Counted from the stretch's first letter, positions 33,754 to 47,109 are shown. The stretch is 50,174 nt of DNA from Lingula anatina (GCF_001039355.2 NW_019774325.1:118546-168719), one strand, 5' to 3'. Translations and numbers: made by a program. The notes: generated from the letters alone by a model not told the origin.

Positions 33754-36700
33754 AGCATATTATTTCTGACGTCTGTGGTAAAAATCTCTGTTATTGTGGA
33801 GCATTCCCCAATATGCCACCAACACAGCTGAGCATCTATTAACCGTTTGATGTTGAGCTACGTACATTTTTCTGACCTTTACCCTTTGTATATTTTCAAA
33901 TACATGTAGGTGCTACAATGTAACAGAGAGATGGTGAGAAAAAAAGGAATATTTTAAGCATTGATGAAAGTACAAATCAATTGATCAAGAAAATAATGGA
34001 TGTACCATATCTTATAAAGCATCTTATAGTTACTACTACTAGTATTTGTTTGATAATAAGCCTGACGTGGATGCGGATGACCTTTAAAAAGTACAACAAT
34101 AACGAAGTAGTGGGAGTAATATAAGGATTCCTGGAACCCTACCAAGACATCAAACTTTACAAAACATCAAATTTAGAGGTTATCCAAAACTCAAGAACGC
34201 CCCCTAATAGCTTGATGCAGCATTATAAATGGAGGCGAGTCGATTTTCTGATTCTGTTTCGATTCCTTGTATTACCAAATGAACATTACAAATTACACAG
34301 AACTCTAGGAAAGAGCACAATTACATGTAGCTGCATATAATAATATCAGTTGATAAATATTTGTAATGCAAACGTAAGGCAGTAAGATAAATGTCTTTAT
34401 TCTTCAGCTCCTATAAGATATTATTAATTCATTCGTCTTCGCCGTAAAAGGGAAAGCGATACAAGACACAGCAACTAATTGCGTCTTTTTCTAAAACTAT
34501 CGGCCATTTATTCTAAGCCGGTCATTTAATGTATATTTTAACTAATTAAAACAGTTTTTACGGGTTGCGAGCCTATTGGAACTGAAAGAACTACCCAAAA
34601 CGAAGAAAATAGTGATAACTTTCAATAAATACACCTGGTTGCATCTTGCATCATAGTATGCATTTACAATATAAATCAATAGCATCCAGAGAAAAAATAA
34701 TTCACGCAAAAACGGCAATTTAAAGTTCATAGAAAATCCTGCTAGGCTGCAAGTCGTTGAGTCTGACGGCTGAGCAAGCCATTTCAACGAGTCCTTAAGA
34801 ATATAACTGAGAAAGAAAAAAAAACAATTTTATTTATACCTAAAACACTTGCTGGACTGGTATCAATGTTTCTGTCAACGAGTACATGATAATATATCAG
34901 TAGTGTAATAACTGTCGACGTACCTCCGAAATTGCCAGCGTCATTTACTTCTCTCACCTATTCATATTCCAGAGACATCGCTCAACAGCCAATTCACGGC
35001 TTTGATTGATTTTGAGTGTGTACACAGACGCGCAGATTTTTATTACACCAGAGGAAATCAATTCATCATTTCACGGGGATGAAAAGTAACACGGCTTGAT
35101 TGCTTTTCCTCCATCTCCGGGGAAAGTCGAGTGCCTTCTCTCACTTCTTAGACAACGAGGTTTGTGTAATGCCATGAAATGACATCTATATTCGTCTAAT
35201 TACTGTAAACGTAGTCAATCTGATCTGAACAAAAACCGCCACATAGGTTTGTGTGAAACCTTTCTTTGAGAAAACCAAGAACGAGTCTGATAAAATCTTA
35301 ACCTTGAATCCCAAATAAAAGGCTTACATATAGTGACAAAGTCGAAACCAAAACGTTTGCGCAACGCTTTTATTCCTTGTTTAAACCAGTTATCTAGAAC
35401 TGTTTTTAATTGACTTTATTTATGCATTTTAAAGTTCTATCGATCCTCAGTAATTTGTTTATATAACTTCAATCTGATGGCTGTTATGGCTTCAATAAAC
35501 TTACTATTATTAGAAATAACGCAGGGAATTGTTTTCGTATTTAAAATTAAGGTGCCAATACAGTTATGTTTGCAGATGAGAATTAGGAAAATGTACAGAC
35601 CTTCATGCGCCTTATCTATAGGACTTGTACAATGTACATGTACTGCCAAAGCTTTCAGAGGGAGCAAAATGCTTTACGATGAGCAAAATGGCAGTTTGAG
35701 TATGACTTACCGTACACCACTGAGTAAAATCGTAGTCTTGGCGATGTCAGAGTGATTTTATTGCATTTACAGTCACTGTGCCCTAGTTAACGTATCCTGC
35801 TTTAAAGTGAAGGATATCAGGCTTTATGAGATTACTTTCAATGAAAACTCGTTGCGTCTATTTGTCACAGTTCTGACAATCGGTATACATGTAAAGTATA
35901 AAGCAAATAGCATAGCATCCAGAGGAAAAGGATTCACTTAAATCGGCAATTCAAAGTTCAAAGAAAACCCCTGCTACGTGTGCTAGACTTCAAGTCGATT
36001 AGTTCGCAGATGGCGCACATTACAATGAGAACCTATTATTTTTTTTTTCAATAAGACTATTTAATTTGTTTTTCGTTTTCTTCACAAGGTCACTTGTTGC
36101 ATACATAAGAGTCATTTGAAAAAAAAAACGTGCATTTCTTGAAGAAATTGTTGAAAATGTTGTGCTCAGACAGACGAACCAAACGACTTGTAGACCAAAC
36201 ATACCATAAGGCACAGCAAACGATCGACGCAATTAAGAAAATAGCTCCATTACGTGGGTAGTTGTGGTTAAATCTCGGCTCTATTGCTGTTCCACCCTTT
36301 GACGAAGAGCAGCTAAGAGGGCATGCTGATGTCCATTATACAGTGCACTGTCACGATCAAATGTGTTAGTGTATTTAATACGGTTAACCAGTAAGCTACC
36401 TGGATGGGATCATAAATAAGATGAATCTCTTTGTGATTTTGATTTTTTTTCAGTGAATCTTTTGTTTGCATCTGGTGTCATCCATTGATTTCTTTCTCAG
36501 CTCCAAGGTTGGGCTTTGCTTTTATGTCATATCGAGCTAAAGAAAAATAACCGTCTTCTCCGAATTGTTACTGGTAATGGGCCATTTAATGTTCCCAAAA
36601 AGGTGAAATGAAGCGGTCAAATACCGACATCCTTTTTACAATACAACGAAACGACTTTGCACCAGTGATGGGTTTCAATCAAACTAAACCTTTCGGTCAC

Positions 36701-37221
36701 AGAATCGTTGGTATTCAAAGCTATTTTTGATTTAAACGCGAATGATCACACAATCATATTGTTTATCCGGCCTTGCTTTTTAACCTGTTGTTATGAATTT
36801 CTGACCTTCTTCCGTAAATTCACTTAAAGACCGCAGCCAATGTCATTAAATCTTGGCAAAAAGCCACTTTGTTTCACAAAGACGATTTGAAGAGATTGGC
36901 ACTTCGATGTTGGAAAAAGTATAAATGATAGGCAATTTTTACGGTCAGTATAACGGCTAATTCCCGTTATCACATTTGAATTAAAAGATGAAAGTCAATC
37001 ATGGCAAAGGGCCAATAATGACTATCGGCTTTTTGATTCCGCGGAATTCGTGTAAGCACTTGGTAAAAGTAGCAATGCATTTTTCATTATGTACAGGACG
37101 TAAAAAGACTTATATTAAAAGGTTGTGATTATTATATAGCATCAACAAAGCTGATGTTGAAATGCAAGCTCTTTCTGTATCTCTCAGTCCTGAGAGAAGA
37201 CCAAAGAACAAGCCCGCTGCC

Positions 37222-37256
<35 letters not shown>

Positions 37257-37270
37257 GGAAAATATGCTCA

Positions 37271-37301
<31 letters not shown>

Positions 37302-39165
37302 AAGAGGCTATCTATTAAGGTGGACGGATGTTCAATACGGTTCCAATTTGTTGACACTATGCCAAGCCGCAGTTTAAAATGATGATTAAATTTCAATAAG
37401 ACAAAAGAAAATCCGTTCTACATATTATGCGGTTGCAACAAAACTTAATATCCAGATTTATTATCAATTTGACATTGGTATTTTCAGTTTAAGATAATTA
37501 TCAAGTGATGACCAATAATTCACAGCGTGAAAATCTTATTTGATCCAAAATCCAATACGTATGCACATAATGATAAATGTGCTTGTTGATTTATAAGAAA
37601 GTGAAAGGCCAGAAACTTTATTCTACACCTGTATGCATTTGAAATGGTGAAATGCCGCTTGCCTATATGGAACTAGTGATATCAATTGACAAATTCCTGT
37701 TGTTTTCAATAATGAAGACACATGGGTTCCGCAAAATTCCAATCAATTAATGTCTGAATAAGATATCACGTATTGTTAAAAAGAAATTATTCACACAGCC
37801 AAAAACAAACGAGAAAATAAATAAGTAAACAGATGAATGAATGAATAACCGAAGAAATACATAAATGGAAAAGAAATCGCTATTCTGTGCCTTGGCTTTA
37901 TAAAGAACAAATAAAGCATATGCACCATGAGCTGGTGAGAGGCATATATTCTTGCCAACAATATTTTGGTATGATAAAAGAAGAGAGATAATCGTAAATT
38001 TCAATTAGGCTTCAACCTAATTCGACCAGTGAAAGTGTGATCTTCCTGAAAAGAAAGTATAGCAGTTATTTTCTAGTTAACTGCAGTGCGGTATGCCCCA
38101 GCCTTTTGTTACCTGTAACATCTGTTGGCTTGCGACACTCTAGTGCTCCTAAGAGCGGTATAATTTATTTCTGTTTTACGGACCATGTTTTTCAAGAAAA
38201 TGAAATACAAAGAACTTTTAAATATCCAGATATAGTTTTCGTTGATAACAGTTTAACCATAAAAATCTTTCAATTGGGAACTGGCCTGTGACATATACTA
38301 AGTGTAGTCGGGCCTTTGAGCGGGGTTTTGTGTGTTTTTTGGAGGGCAGATAGTTTCTATTGGGGTATTATTATTTTTTTTCATACCCCATGGGGAATAT
38401 ACATTATTGGAAACCATCTAGCTCGTGTGCAAAGCATTAACTCTAAAGGTGCGTGTAAAGTATTAACACTAAAGGCGTTGATATTTACACCCCAACCAGT
38501 TGTTATGAAGTGTGTGATTGAAAATGAGCGTATGCCCGTATATCACCTACTTCACTATACAATTCGCACCCAAAGACTGTGTTATGAACATCAAAAATGA
38601 AACATTTTGGCTCTTTTGCAGTATTTCCCCCACCTTAGAACTCTGATTTTCAATATCTTTTCTGACGATGTAATTAATTCGTGTGATGACTTTGAGCAGT
38701 GTCTCTGCTATTCAAATGAATAAGTTTCGCAATTCATAAATTTACTAATATAACGATGATTTTTTCATGAAAGTCTTTGCCACACAAATATTGTTAGAGC
38801 TGGGGCCATCGCTGTAGTGAAAATTTGCTTGCTGTAATCTCACTGGTCAAAGAGATTGAATGTTTAATAATAAAGAAAAAAAATAGTTATAACGTCATAA
38901 TGTAACTTAATTTTGATAAACTTTTAAAAATAAAAAAGTTTAATAAAGCATGAGTACCAAAATTTTTGTATTATAAATGCAGAATGAAAATAAAGTAAAA
39001 ACTCCTTTGTGTAGAAATAACCATCCAAAAGAATGAAATATAATATAAATACACGAACTGTGACTTTTTTAAACGACCCCAGCAAACAACATCTTTTAAG
39101 GCTTTTCCCCGCCTGTCTGTTGATGAGGTATTAAGATTCCACCTTATATCTCTGCTGTATTGTCG
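33754..39165. other. long intergenic or intronic stretch, no gene recognised
   Basis: AT-rich. It contains an (AT)n tract at 37226-37252, a (GA)n tract at 37274-37305 and the short repeat pair noted above. Open frames (for example 35477-35755 and 38037-38291) have no family resemblance. With strand-matched GPCR and receptor genes at a distance, this could be long introns, but no exon could be supported. Confidence 0.5.
34660..34790. repeat. short dispersed repeat, two copies
   Basis: ATAGCATCCAGAG, GGCAATT-AAAGTTCA-AGAAAA and CAAGTCG landmarks recur in the same order at about 35905-36010. About 110 bases, diverged, no domain and no visible TIR. Confidence 0.6.
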
Positions 39166-39363
39166 GGTTCACAACCAGTTGATCCGCAGACTAACTATTC
39201 CGAGAATCAAATATGGTGAGCACTTGACAATGGATCCCCGTCCCACGCGCACCATCCCAGCGGAGGCAGAGCAATTATATCTTGGCACGCTTTTAAGTGG
39301 GTCGCACCATATTTGATCTGCGGACTAGCTAGTACGCGGATCAACTGGTTGTGAAAGCGGCCT
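39166..39363. mobile_element. fold-back MITE (family C), copy 3
   Basis: Left arm TTCACAACCAGTTGATCCGC and right arm GCGGATCAACTGGTTGTGAA are perfect inverses, continuing as GACTAACTA against TAGCTAGT and ATCAAATATGGTG against CACCATATTTGAT. About 50-base arms with a 90-base centre. Related to 21258-21433 and 26235-26424. Confidence 0.85.
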
Positions 39364-39934
39364 GTTTGCTCGGAAATGCCTGCTACCGGCCAAACCTATC
39401 ACTGTGAGGAAAGAGATTTCTTTTTCAACGCAAGAAGAATTTCCCAACATGGTCCCTTAATATCTTAACATGTTTCAGTGATTATTACTCGTTTTCGTGT
39501 TGAAACTATACTAAAAGATGAAATAATCACTTATTGTTTAGTTTCTCTTTTTTGGGCAAAAAGTGAAAGAAGATAGAGTATTTAAAAACCCGTACATCTT
39601 AAGAAAAATGCAGCTTTTAAAAAAGGGGCAGCTCTAAGTACTTAAATGGGCTGGATTTTCGCTGAATGAAAGGTTTTCCCGCGAAAAACTAATATTATTG
39701 AGTTAAAAACTATTTTTTGCCTGACTAGGCAACCATTGATTCTCCTTTCCTGAACTCACCATAACTCAAAAATTCAAAATTAACCCACGTGCACTTTTTT
39801 TTAAATTCCACCATCGCTTTAAAAACCTGCGCACGATTCACGATTGAGCTTTAGTACGATTATTGACATGTTGCGAGGTTCGTGAAGAGGTCTTAGATAA
39901 GAGGATTGTTAGCGACGTTAATTCATGGGATTTA

Positions 39935-40804
39935 CAGGGTTACCATTTAATATGGAATATTATTTTTTGGCGAATAAATTTTCTACAAAATATTTAATTT
40001 CTCTCTAACTACTTAAAATCCAAAGCTGAGGTGTCACTCCATGTATAGCCAGATGTGTTACCTAATGACCACACAACACTCGAAACAATTGATGCATGCA
40101 AATGTGAGGGGTGGTCTTTTCGGCAATTTCTGCCCTTGTATAAAAACGCATGGGTTTGGTCAATCTTTGGAGCGTGTTTAGAGAAGCAACAAAGGGATCG
40201 CTCTGAAACTTGACAGGTACCTTAGTGACGATATGGTACGACAGCAAAGCAACGCAGCTTACTATGGGATTCTTGCTCTCAGAGAAAATGGCCAGAAATG
40301 GACAGCCATTGCCTGGTATGGTTCTCAGCTATGGTTCTCGGCCGGTAAATAGTGATGAACTGCGACAGGCAAATATCACTGCGTGGAATGATATCCCCAC
40401 CCAAACTCTAAAAAACGTGTCACAGGATATGCCATGTAGGATGAGGGCGCTGCAAGCGGCTGCTGTAGGTCATACCCGCAATTACTTACTTTTCATGATT
40501 TACTGTAGTGAGTTCTTTGACTGTGTAACATATCACTGTCCGGAGGCTATCATTTTCTTTAATATCTTATCTTAAAGTTTATACTGACATCAAACTGTTG
40601 ATATGGTTGTCTGGGGGTGTTCCTTTCTTTTGAATGGCATCTTATGTCAGATTTAATATTATTGACCAAAATATCTCACAACAGAAGATTGGATGTTATT
40701 ATCACTCAGTGACATACTTTTTTAATGACTCAAGCCAAAAAAAATTTAATCAGCACTCAAAAATAACAACGATAAAAAATATTCCATATTAAGTGGTAAC
40801 CCTG
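39935..40804 (+). mobile_element. Tc1/mariner-like element, internally deleted
   Basis: Left end CAGGGTTACCATTTAATATG and right end inverted CATATTAAGTGGTAACCCTG. TA lies outside both ends (39933-39934, 40805-40806). At 870 bases it is about half the length of an autonomous element. TIRs share TTAATATGGAATATT with the copy at 6014-7667, so the two are related families. The interior joins a transposase N-terminal-like and C-terminal-like piece. Confidence 0.9.
40232..40500 (+). pseudogene. Tc1-like transposase remnant
   Basis: Near 40233-40290 the frame reading VRQQSNAAYYGILALRENGQ then KWTAIA resembles the helix-turn-helix start of Tc1 transposases. From about 40375 the frame ITAWNDIPTQTLKNVSQDMP continues CRMRALQAAAVGHTRNY. 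This matches the family's C-terminal block (W--IP---------SMPRR--A-----G-HT-Y). The catalytic middle is missing. The ORF at 40210-40575 bridges the two parts in a partly shifted frame. Confidence 0.75.
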
Positions 40805-41013
40805 TATTTGTTTAAAAACGATCAAAACATATGGCTTGTTCCTTGATAAGTTCAACGAGAGCTAGTCTTTACTCTTTACGTTAAAAAAAACCTGTGTTTA
40901 AGATCGTACACGTTTTCCTTTTAAGTAATGATATATGCATGTATGAATTATGGCTATACATAGGTCTTTGGTTCTCAGTGAACTAATATCTACATCAAAA
41001 TGATATTTTACAC

Positions 41014-41072
41014 AATATAATATAATATAATATAATATAATATAATATAATATAATATAATATAATATAATA
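41014..41072. repeat. (TATAA)n pentanucleotide microsatellite
   Basis: About eleven uninterrupted copies of the unit TATAA, between unique sequence on both sides. Confidence 0.95.
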
Positions 41073-41992
41073 TGCACTAAAGAATGTTGGTAAGTCTGAT
41101 TACAACGAAAGTGTACGTTAACATATACCCAACTGTCGCTTCTCCTTTCATTCTTCTGCTATACGTCTATTATATAGGCGCCTTTAATCATTAATCAAGC
41201 CGACCCCCAGGGGCTGTACAGTGACCATCTGTCTCGGTCATTAGCAGCTAATTGATATGTGTAGGGCCAATGACTCATCGGTCAAATGTTACTGACAAAA
41301 CTGACCAATACAGATTCAACTGAATCTCTGCACGCCGTCAACAGACTACTTGACTCGGGTTGCTTTTGCTAAATTTACTGAATGCTTTCAATCGTACTAC
41401 TGTGTTATTTTATTCATAGTCTCTCTCAAAGGATATTTGATATTTTTTACTTGAGATATTGGGCCTTTCTGTAAAAATCTTGTCAAGTGATATTTGACAG
41501 GTAAGTTTAGGTTAATAATAAAGAAATTTGTATTTTTCATAAAAAATTCCAATATCTTTATCGCACAAAAAAAACCTTCATACATGTAATAATGTCTTGC
41601 TTTACCACAACTGTTTTTGTTCTTTCTTTATTCTTTTCTTTTCTTCTTTTTTTCGGTTAGACTACGAGTAGTTTTCGTGAAGTGTCATCACACTCACAGA
41701 TAGGATTGATACAATGAAACAAAAGTAATGAGATATGGTGTATTTATTTAACGTAACGATATCATATATTTTTGGTTTACACTTAGTGTTTACAATTAAG
41801 AGAAAGATGAACGTGCGATATGTGGTTGATAAGAAATAATTGCATCTTATTACTTTTCACTGAAGAAGCAATCAGATTTGGAACAAACAAATAGCGCATT
41901 AATAATCCAGGTGTTTCATTAAAGGCCCCTCAAAGCCAGACCCTCAGTTGTTAACTGATTGCTTTAACTGCCGTCTTGCGTGCGACAGTAGG

Positions 41993-42000
41993 TATAAAAC
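41993..42000 (+). promoter_or_regulatory. candidate TATA box
   Basis: TATAAAAC lies in GTAGGTATAAAACGGCG, locally more GC-rich than its surroundings. About 30 bases downstream is TTTAGTTCAATAG, a plausible initiator region. A strong GTAAGT donor follows at 42140. It would suit the GPCR whose coding exon has an acceptor at 45952, about 3.8 kb downstream. The link is inferred. Confidence 0.35.
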
Positions 42001-42022
42001 GGCGAAAGACTTGGAATTTATC

Positions 42023-42139
42023 TTTAGTTCAATAGAACCGACAGTTGTCACGGAGAGAAATTGGGGAATTTTTTCAGTCAAAAACTGTTATTCTACAAGA
42101 AAACTCCTTTGTCGGCATTCGCTGGGGGACGCTATAAGG
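42023..42139 (+). other. candidate non-coding first exon of the FMRFamide-receptor-like GPCR
   Basis: Starts about 30 bases after a TATA box and ends at ACGCTATAAG|GTAAGT. The frame across it (41948-42142) has no recognised domain. The next good same-strand acceptor before a known coding region is TTGATTTTCAG ending at 45952, 31 bases before the GPCR start codon. The exon would be 5' untranslated. No transcript evidence is available here. Confidence 0.3.
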
Positions 42140-45004
42140 TAAGTGTTTTTTTAATGATTTTATTTTTACTTTTATAGTTCTAATCCATTAGGTTTTTCCC
42201 CCTTGCTCTTTTACACACACACACACACACACACACAGAAATACACAAACGCGGAGATAAGAAATTCAAGCTTAATAAGTGATGCAAATTCTCAGCCGTA
42301 CATGAAGTGGTTACTTTAACATGTATTAGTTATATTTTACAATGAAAAAAAAAGCGAAGGCAAAAGTTTAAATAGTACTTATAAGTTCATTGAGAACCAT
42401 AAAAAAGGCCATTATAGGATCGCAATTTACTCTTTGTTGGCCACATTACTTTTGAGACAACTTATATTTATGTCTCCTTATTAACTCGAGCGAAAGTATA
42501 AGTAAAGGACAAACGCAAGTTTGGTGTTCGAAATTTGGCCAGTGACGGCCCCTTTTATTGTAAGGTCCCTCTAGTAAAGATACATAAAAAGCGAGCATGG
42601 ATTTCCAGTAACGCGTATAAACCGCTTCTATACTAGTTTCTCCCACGACTCAAATAAAGTTGACATACCAAAGGATAAACCACATTAATCATTCGATCAG
42701 CCATAAAAGAGCTAAAAAGGAGAAAAAATACACCATCTTTGAATGTATGGTTGTAAATAGACTTACGGTGCTTAATTATCTGTCGCACTTATGTGCCCCT
42801 GTTACCTACGCTACAGAAAATCAGCAGAAAATATCCGTTCAAGTATTATTTACGGGTAACATGAACTTATGTCCTTTGGTCTTTTCATAAATTATTCTAT
42901 CGGAAACTATATGGTGGTAGTTGAATTTGTGACGAAAATCTGACTTTAAATTAATCTTTCAACTGCTTTGTATGGCGGGAGAATTGGGTTAGGTACCAGT
43001 AATTAACTGACGGTGGAAAGTTTTGGGAAAGGGTGTGCACTCGAGTCGATCTGGCATTTTCATTTTGCTAAACCCTGAATTCACGTCACAATAAATAATA
43101 TCAATATATATTTGCATATCAGTAGTCAACTCGCCCAGCTTTTGATCATGAGTATCTTAAATTGATATATCACTGTTAATGTTGAACATGGTATAAATAT
43201 GAAGTCACAAAACTTGTAGACCAAATACTGTCAAACGACAACAGGAAAGTAGCTTGATTTATCTTCATTAAGGGCATTTTCTTTCGAAGAGAAAGAAACC
43301 CCATATGTTTACTCATATGAAATTTCTTCTCGCTGATACCACCACGTACGTAAAGGTGATAAATCCCTGTTCAGCGCTGGTTTGCCGCCAATAATGTACA
43401 TGTGCTCGAAAAGCCAAGAGGGTAATTGTTTGTTGTTGCGGTTTTAGATCCGTTTTCCAATGTGACGTCCTTCAGCTTGCCACTTAAGACTTCAAAACAT
43501 TTGCTTGCATGAGTTATTTGCATGTGCATTCGTGTTTTTCAACAGAAACTTATTTGATCTATTTTACAATTATTGTTTATGGGTGTTTATAGGAAATTAT
43601 GGGATTTCATAAAGCAAAATTGCCGCACGCTGTCACGTACGTCTGACGGGTATAATATTGTTTTGCTCTTTTCTCATACTGCACCTCTTTGCCACCCGGA
43701 GGAAATCACTTGAAATAAGTGATAATTTCAGTTGCATAACAGGTCCCAATTGACCTCAAAAATCGATTCTGATATTGTGGCCAAAACAGTTTTTCTGCGT
43801 CAGTATCATGGAATATAGAGCACAAAGGTTGCACACACTACTTTCCTCGCAATAATCGAGATCATCGAACAATAGCCACTGACGCATTTAATAACATTTC
43901 ACTTAGACCAGTGTTTTTGTATGAAAGGAAACGTACGCTGTTGGACACGGCTTAATAATACGTACAAAACTAATATTTTTAAGAACAGTACGAAAACTAA
44001 TATCTTTAAGAACAATATGAATTGGAAACTACGGGAAAATAAACCGATTTGACAACAGTGTTAATTGCCACGTCTAAACTTACATGTCTATTAACGAGGT
44101 CAATTGGAAATGTATTGCTGCGTTATGTCGCGCAGATTAAGTAGATTTGTTAATTAAAAACATTTCATTACATGCACTTAAGAACGTACATTTCTGGCAA
44201 AAGCGTGAGTTGCGACGTGGTACTATGTAAAAAAATTGTAATTTTGCGCTTCACGCGCAAGCAGTTGACTGCGGTATTAAGAAGCCGTTGACCGAGGAAA
44301 GGATCTGGAAGATTTTCAGTCTTACGCAAAATAAAGCGTTGTAATGAAGGTTCAGTTAAATACATTCCGAAATACACCTACCGTTCAAGAGTACAGTAGT
44401 AGGTTAAAAATATAACGGGAGTAAGGTCCAAGAAGCAATAACGTGAAAGCCTAATTATCTTTACAATCACAATCAAACCATATTCAAAAATGGGAAAAAA
44501 TTCCGAATCCACTTTCAAAGGATCAATAAAGTAAACACACCAGTTCTGGAAGAAGGATACCGTTACGTCCAACGACCCCAAGAATAATTCATTAATGCTC
44601 AAAAATCAAATCCGTATCTCTTATTAGATTTACTAAAAAAAGAACTCGAGATTCAATCTAAGAGACATCAATAAAAACCTGCCGTTACTTCAAATAAGGC
44701 AATCAAAAATTATTACATAATGTCAAATAAAGGATTAAGATTCCATTGGAACCAATCAATAGCACTCCAATCTGTCATTCATAGCATTTACCTAAACCAT
44801 ACATAAATGTATTGCTTCCTGGGGTATGTTGTTTCCGGGTATACTGATTCAAAATGCCATCGAATTGGTAATTTGGTAGACATACCAGATTGTGTTATTA
44901 ACAACCAGCGTTTTGTTGATGTTCTGATTGATACTTTCGTCATACTCATGTACTTAAATAGTTTTAGTCTTCAAAATAATCTGCCATTGCAACATGTTCT
45001 TGAC
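42140..45004. other. presumed intron / non-coding; no gene recognised
   Basis: Contains an (AC)n microsatellite at about 42213-42237. A 26-base tandem duplication (CAAAACTAATATTTTTAAGA region) lies at about 43963-44015. No exon-like reading is supported. Confidence 0.45.
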
Positions 45005-45008
45005 TTAA

Positions 45009-45349
45009 GGGGTAACATATGTTCGTTTTTGCCAAAAAACGGATTTCCTGGGGTAAACGACGATTTTTGCATACTTCCCAGTGGTTAATGAATCCATTCC
45101 TACATTCGAAGTTAGTCCATGTTTTTGGTATAAAGTTTGTTTTTGTAAAAAGTCCTTAAGATATATAATAAGATAATGAGATATTTTAAGAGCGTAGCCA
45201 TCAAAGAAGGTCCACGTGGTCCAATAACAAGCACAGATTCCAGAATAATTGCAGTGACCGTTTTGGTGGTAAATTGGAGTTTATTACATTGTTAAGAATA
45301 CTTTACAATGTTTTTAGTATGAAATATGAATCCCATATTTGTTATCCCT
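45009..45349 (+). mobile_element. TTAA-type MITE (family B), copy 2
   Basis: TTAA (45005-45008) and TTAA (45350-45353) flank ends GGGGTAACATAT and TTTGTTATCCCT, imperfect inverses. The interior matches copies 1 and 3 along its length (TTCGTTTTTGCCAAAAA, GGTTAATGAATCCAT, CACGTGGTCCAATAACAAGC). It lies within the presumed 5' UTR intron of the GPCR. Confidence 0.9.
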
Positions 45350-45983
45350 TTAAGCTAAACTTGTTGCATTGATTTTCACGTGTGGAAACGAGATTTAGGC
45401 GGTAATAATTTAAAAAAGGAAACAAAATATCATTTACATCATCACGATAAGAAAATGGATTGGAAGGACAGTAAAACCGGGCCAAATAATTGCCTGGACA
45501 CGTTTTTACTATTCACATCAGACCTTACACTCTGCATACATGTAGCCTGCTTGCTTCTCAAAGCAAAAGGATCCAACTTCACCACTCTCACATTTCACTC
45601 CCAGCCTGCCTGTGCACATACTGTTTTTGGTAACGATGGGCCAGTATAACAGGAATGGAAGTCCGCTAGGAACTGTAGTACTCTTCCCATTACTATGTGC
45701 AGGTGACATTGGTCCCATATACGAACTCCAAATAACCTTAACCTGTACTAATGATATGGGAGCCCGGACTTCAATTACTAGGACTTCCATTCCTGTTACA
45801 CCGAGACAAATAGACAATTATGAAGTAAGGTGCGGGGGTGGGGCCAAATCATCAATGTTTATTATTATAGACTACATGTATTATACTTTAGTAGTTGGAA
45901 TTAGCCTATTTAATGATTAATTCGTGATTTGTTATCCTTTCTTGATTTTCAGACTAAAACACTGTAGCATCAACCCAACTGTA

Positions 45984-47109
45984 ATGGAAAACTTGACTGA
46001 ACACGTGACAACCGCACTCGCGAACGTGACCTCTTCCTTCCTTGGAGAAATCGCCACAACTATTGTCGACCAGCTTGACGATACCACATGGGAGATGACC
46101 ACTACACAAGGCGGTTCTGGAAGTGGCGGGTTTTGGGCCGCCGTTGAACGGTTCCCCAACGGCACTCATCGTGGCCGAGAAGCGGGTAATTTAAACTTCT
46201 TTAATTTCATCATGCTCTCCTGCATCAGCTCCGTCGTATGCCTGGTCGGTATCTGCGGCAACACTCTGGCCTTCCTGGTGTTCCTTCGCGAGAAGAAGAA
46301 GGGGCCATCTTCGATCATCCTCCAAGCCCTTGCCGTGTCAGACAACCTCATCCTGATTAATACGCTCGTGGAGTTCTCCTTTGCCTTCTTCTACCCCCAT
46401 ACGGGTTTACTGGAGGACTATTTCTTCGCCCACCGCCAGTTCAGCCTGTACACCTATCCCCTCCACTACATTTTCATCACGTCGTCCACGTGGTTGCTGG
46501 TGCTTCTCACCATCCACCGCTACATCGCAGTCTGCAAGCCGCTCCACGCCAAGAAAATGTCCTCGGTGAAACACGCCCGCATCCAGGCGGCTGGCGTGTT
46601 CCTCTTCAGCATTGCCTTCAACATGCCTAAGTTCTTCGACGTTAAAGACGTCGGCATCACATACCTGACATCGTACAATGATGACATGAGCTATAAGACA
46701 GTTCTTCAGAAGAATTTCGCCCTGAAGATTAGCTATCGCATCGTGCTCACCACTTTGGTGATGTACATCATTCCGATTGGCGCCATGGCCATCATGAACG
46801 GAAAGCTGATCTCGAAGTTGAGAGAGTCCAAGAAACAACGTCTGGCAATGGGCAAGACCTCCACGGACCGCGACAGTATTAACCATATCCTTGTTGCCGT
46901 CGTCATCATCTTCATGTGCTGCACAACGCCTATATTCTTCTCGCAAATCGTCATGTCCTTCGTCGATTTCCTCCCCAGGAACGTTCTGATGAACTACTTC
47001 TATTTCATCCCGTTCTTGTTCCTACTCGTTGCCGTCAATGCCGCTCTTAACTTCTTCGTCTACACCCTGATCGGCCAGAAATTTCGTTCGGGGTTGCGCG
47101 AGATGATTT
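45984..47109 (+). CDS. FMRFamide-receptor-like class A GPCR, C-terminus cut by gap
   Basis: An acceptor at 45952 precedes 31 bases of leader and ATG 45984, the first Met with a plausible extracellular start. About 375 residues are readable. The N-terminus of about 70 residues carries sequons NLT, NVT and NGT. TM1 has GNTLAF (92-94), TM2 has LAVSDNLIL with D120, and TM3 ends LLTIHRYIAVCKPLH, an HRY variant of DRY. TM6 has IFMCCTTPIFFSQI and TM7 NAALNFFVY, in place of NPxxY, then FRSGLREMI. The CKPLH and NxxxNFxxY forms are typical of invertebrate FMRFamide/neuropeptide receptors. It is GC-rich compared with its flanks. The frame after the N at 47110 runs into a tandem repeat and is not the true tail. 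Confidence 0.88.

Noticed and set aside
35477-35755. 92-codon open frame on the + strand
   Set aside because: No domain, no splice support and composition like surrounding non-coding DNA.
41014-41072. Multiple TATA-like motifs as promoters
   Set aside because: They are the (TATAA)n microsatellite, with no gene positioned downstream.
46407-46946. 179-codon open frame antisense to the FMRFamide-receptor-like GPCR
   Set aside because: It mirrors GC-rich codons of the GPCR, has no domain of its own and is best explained by codon bias.
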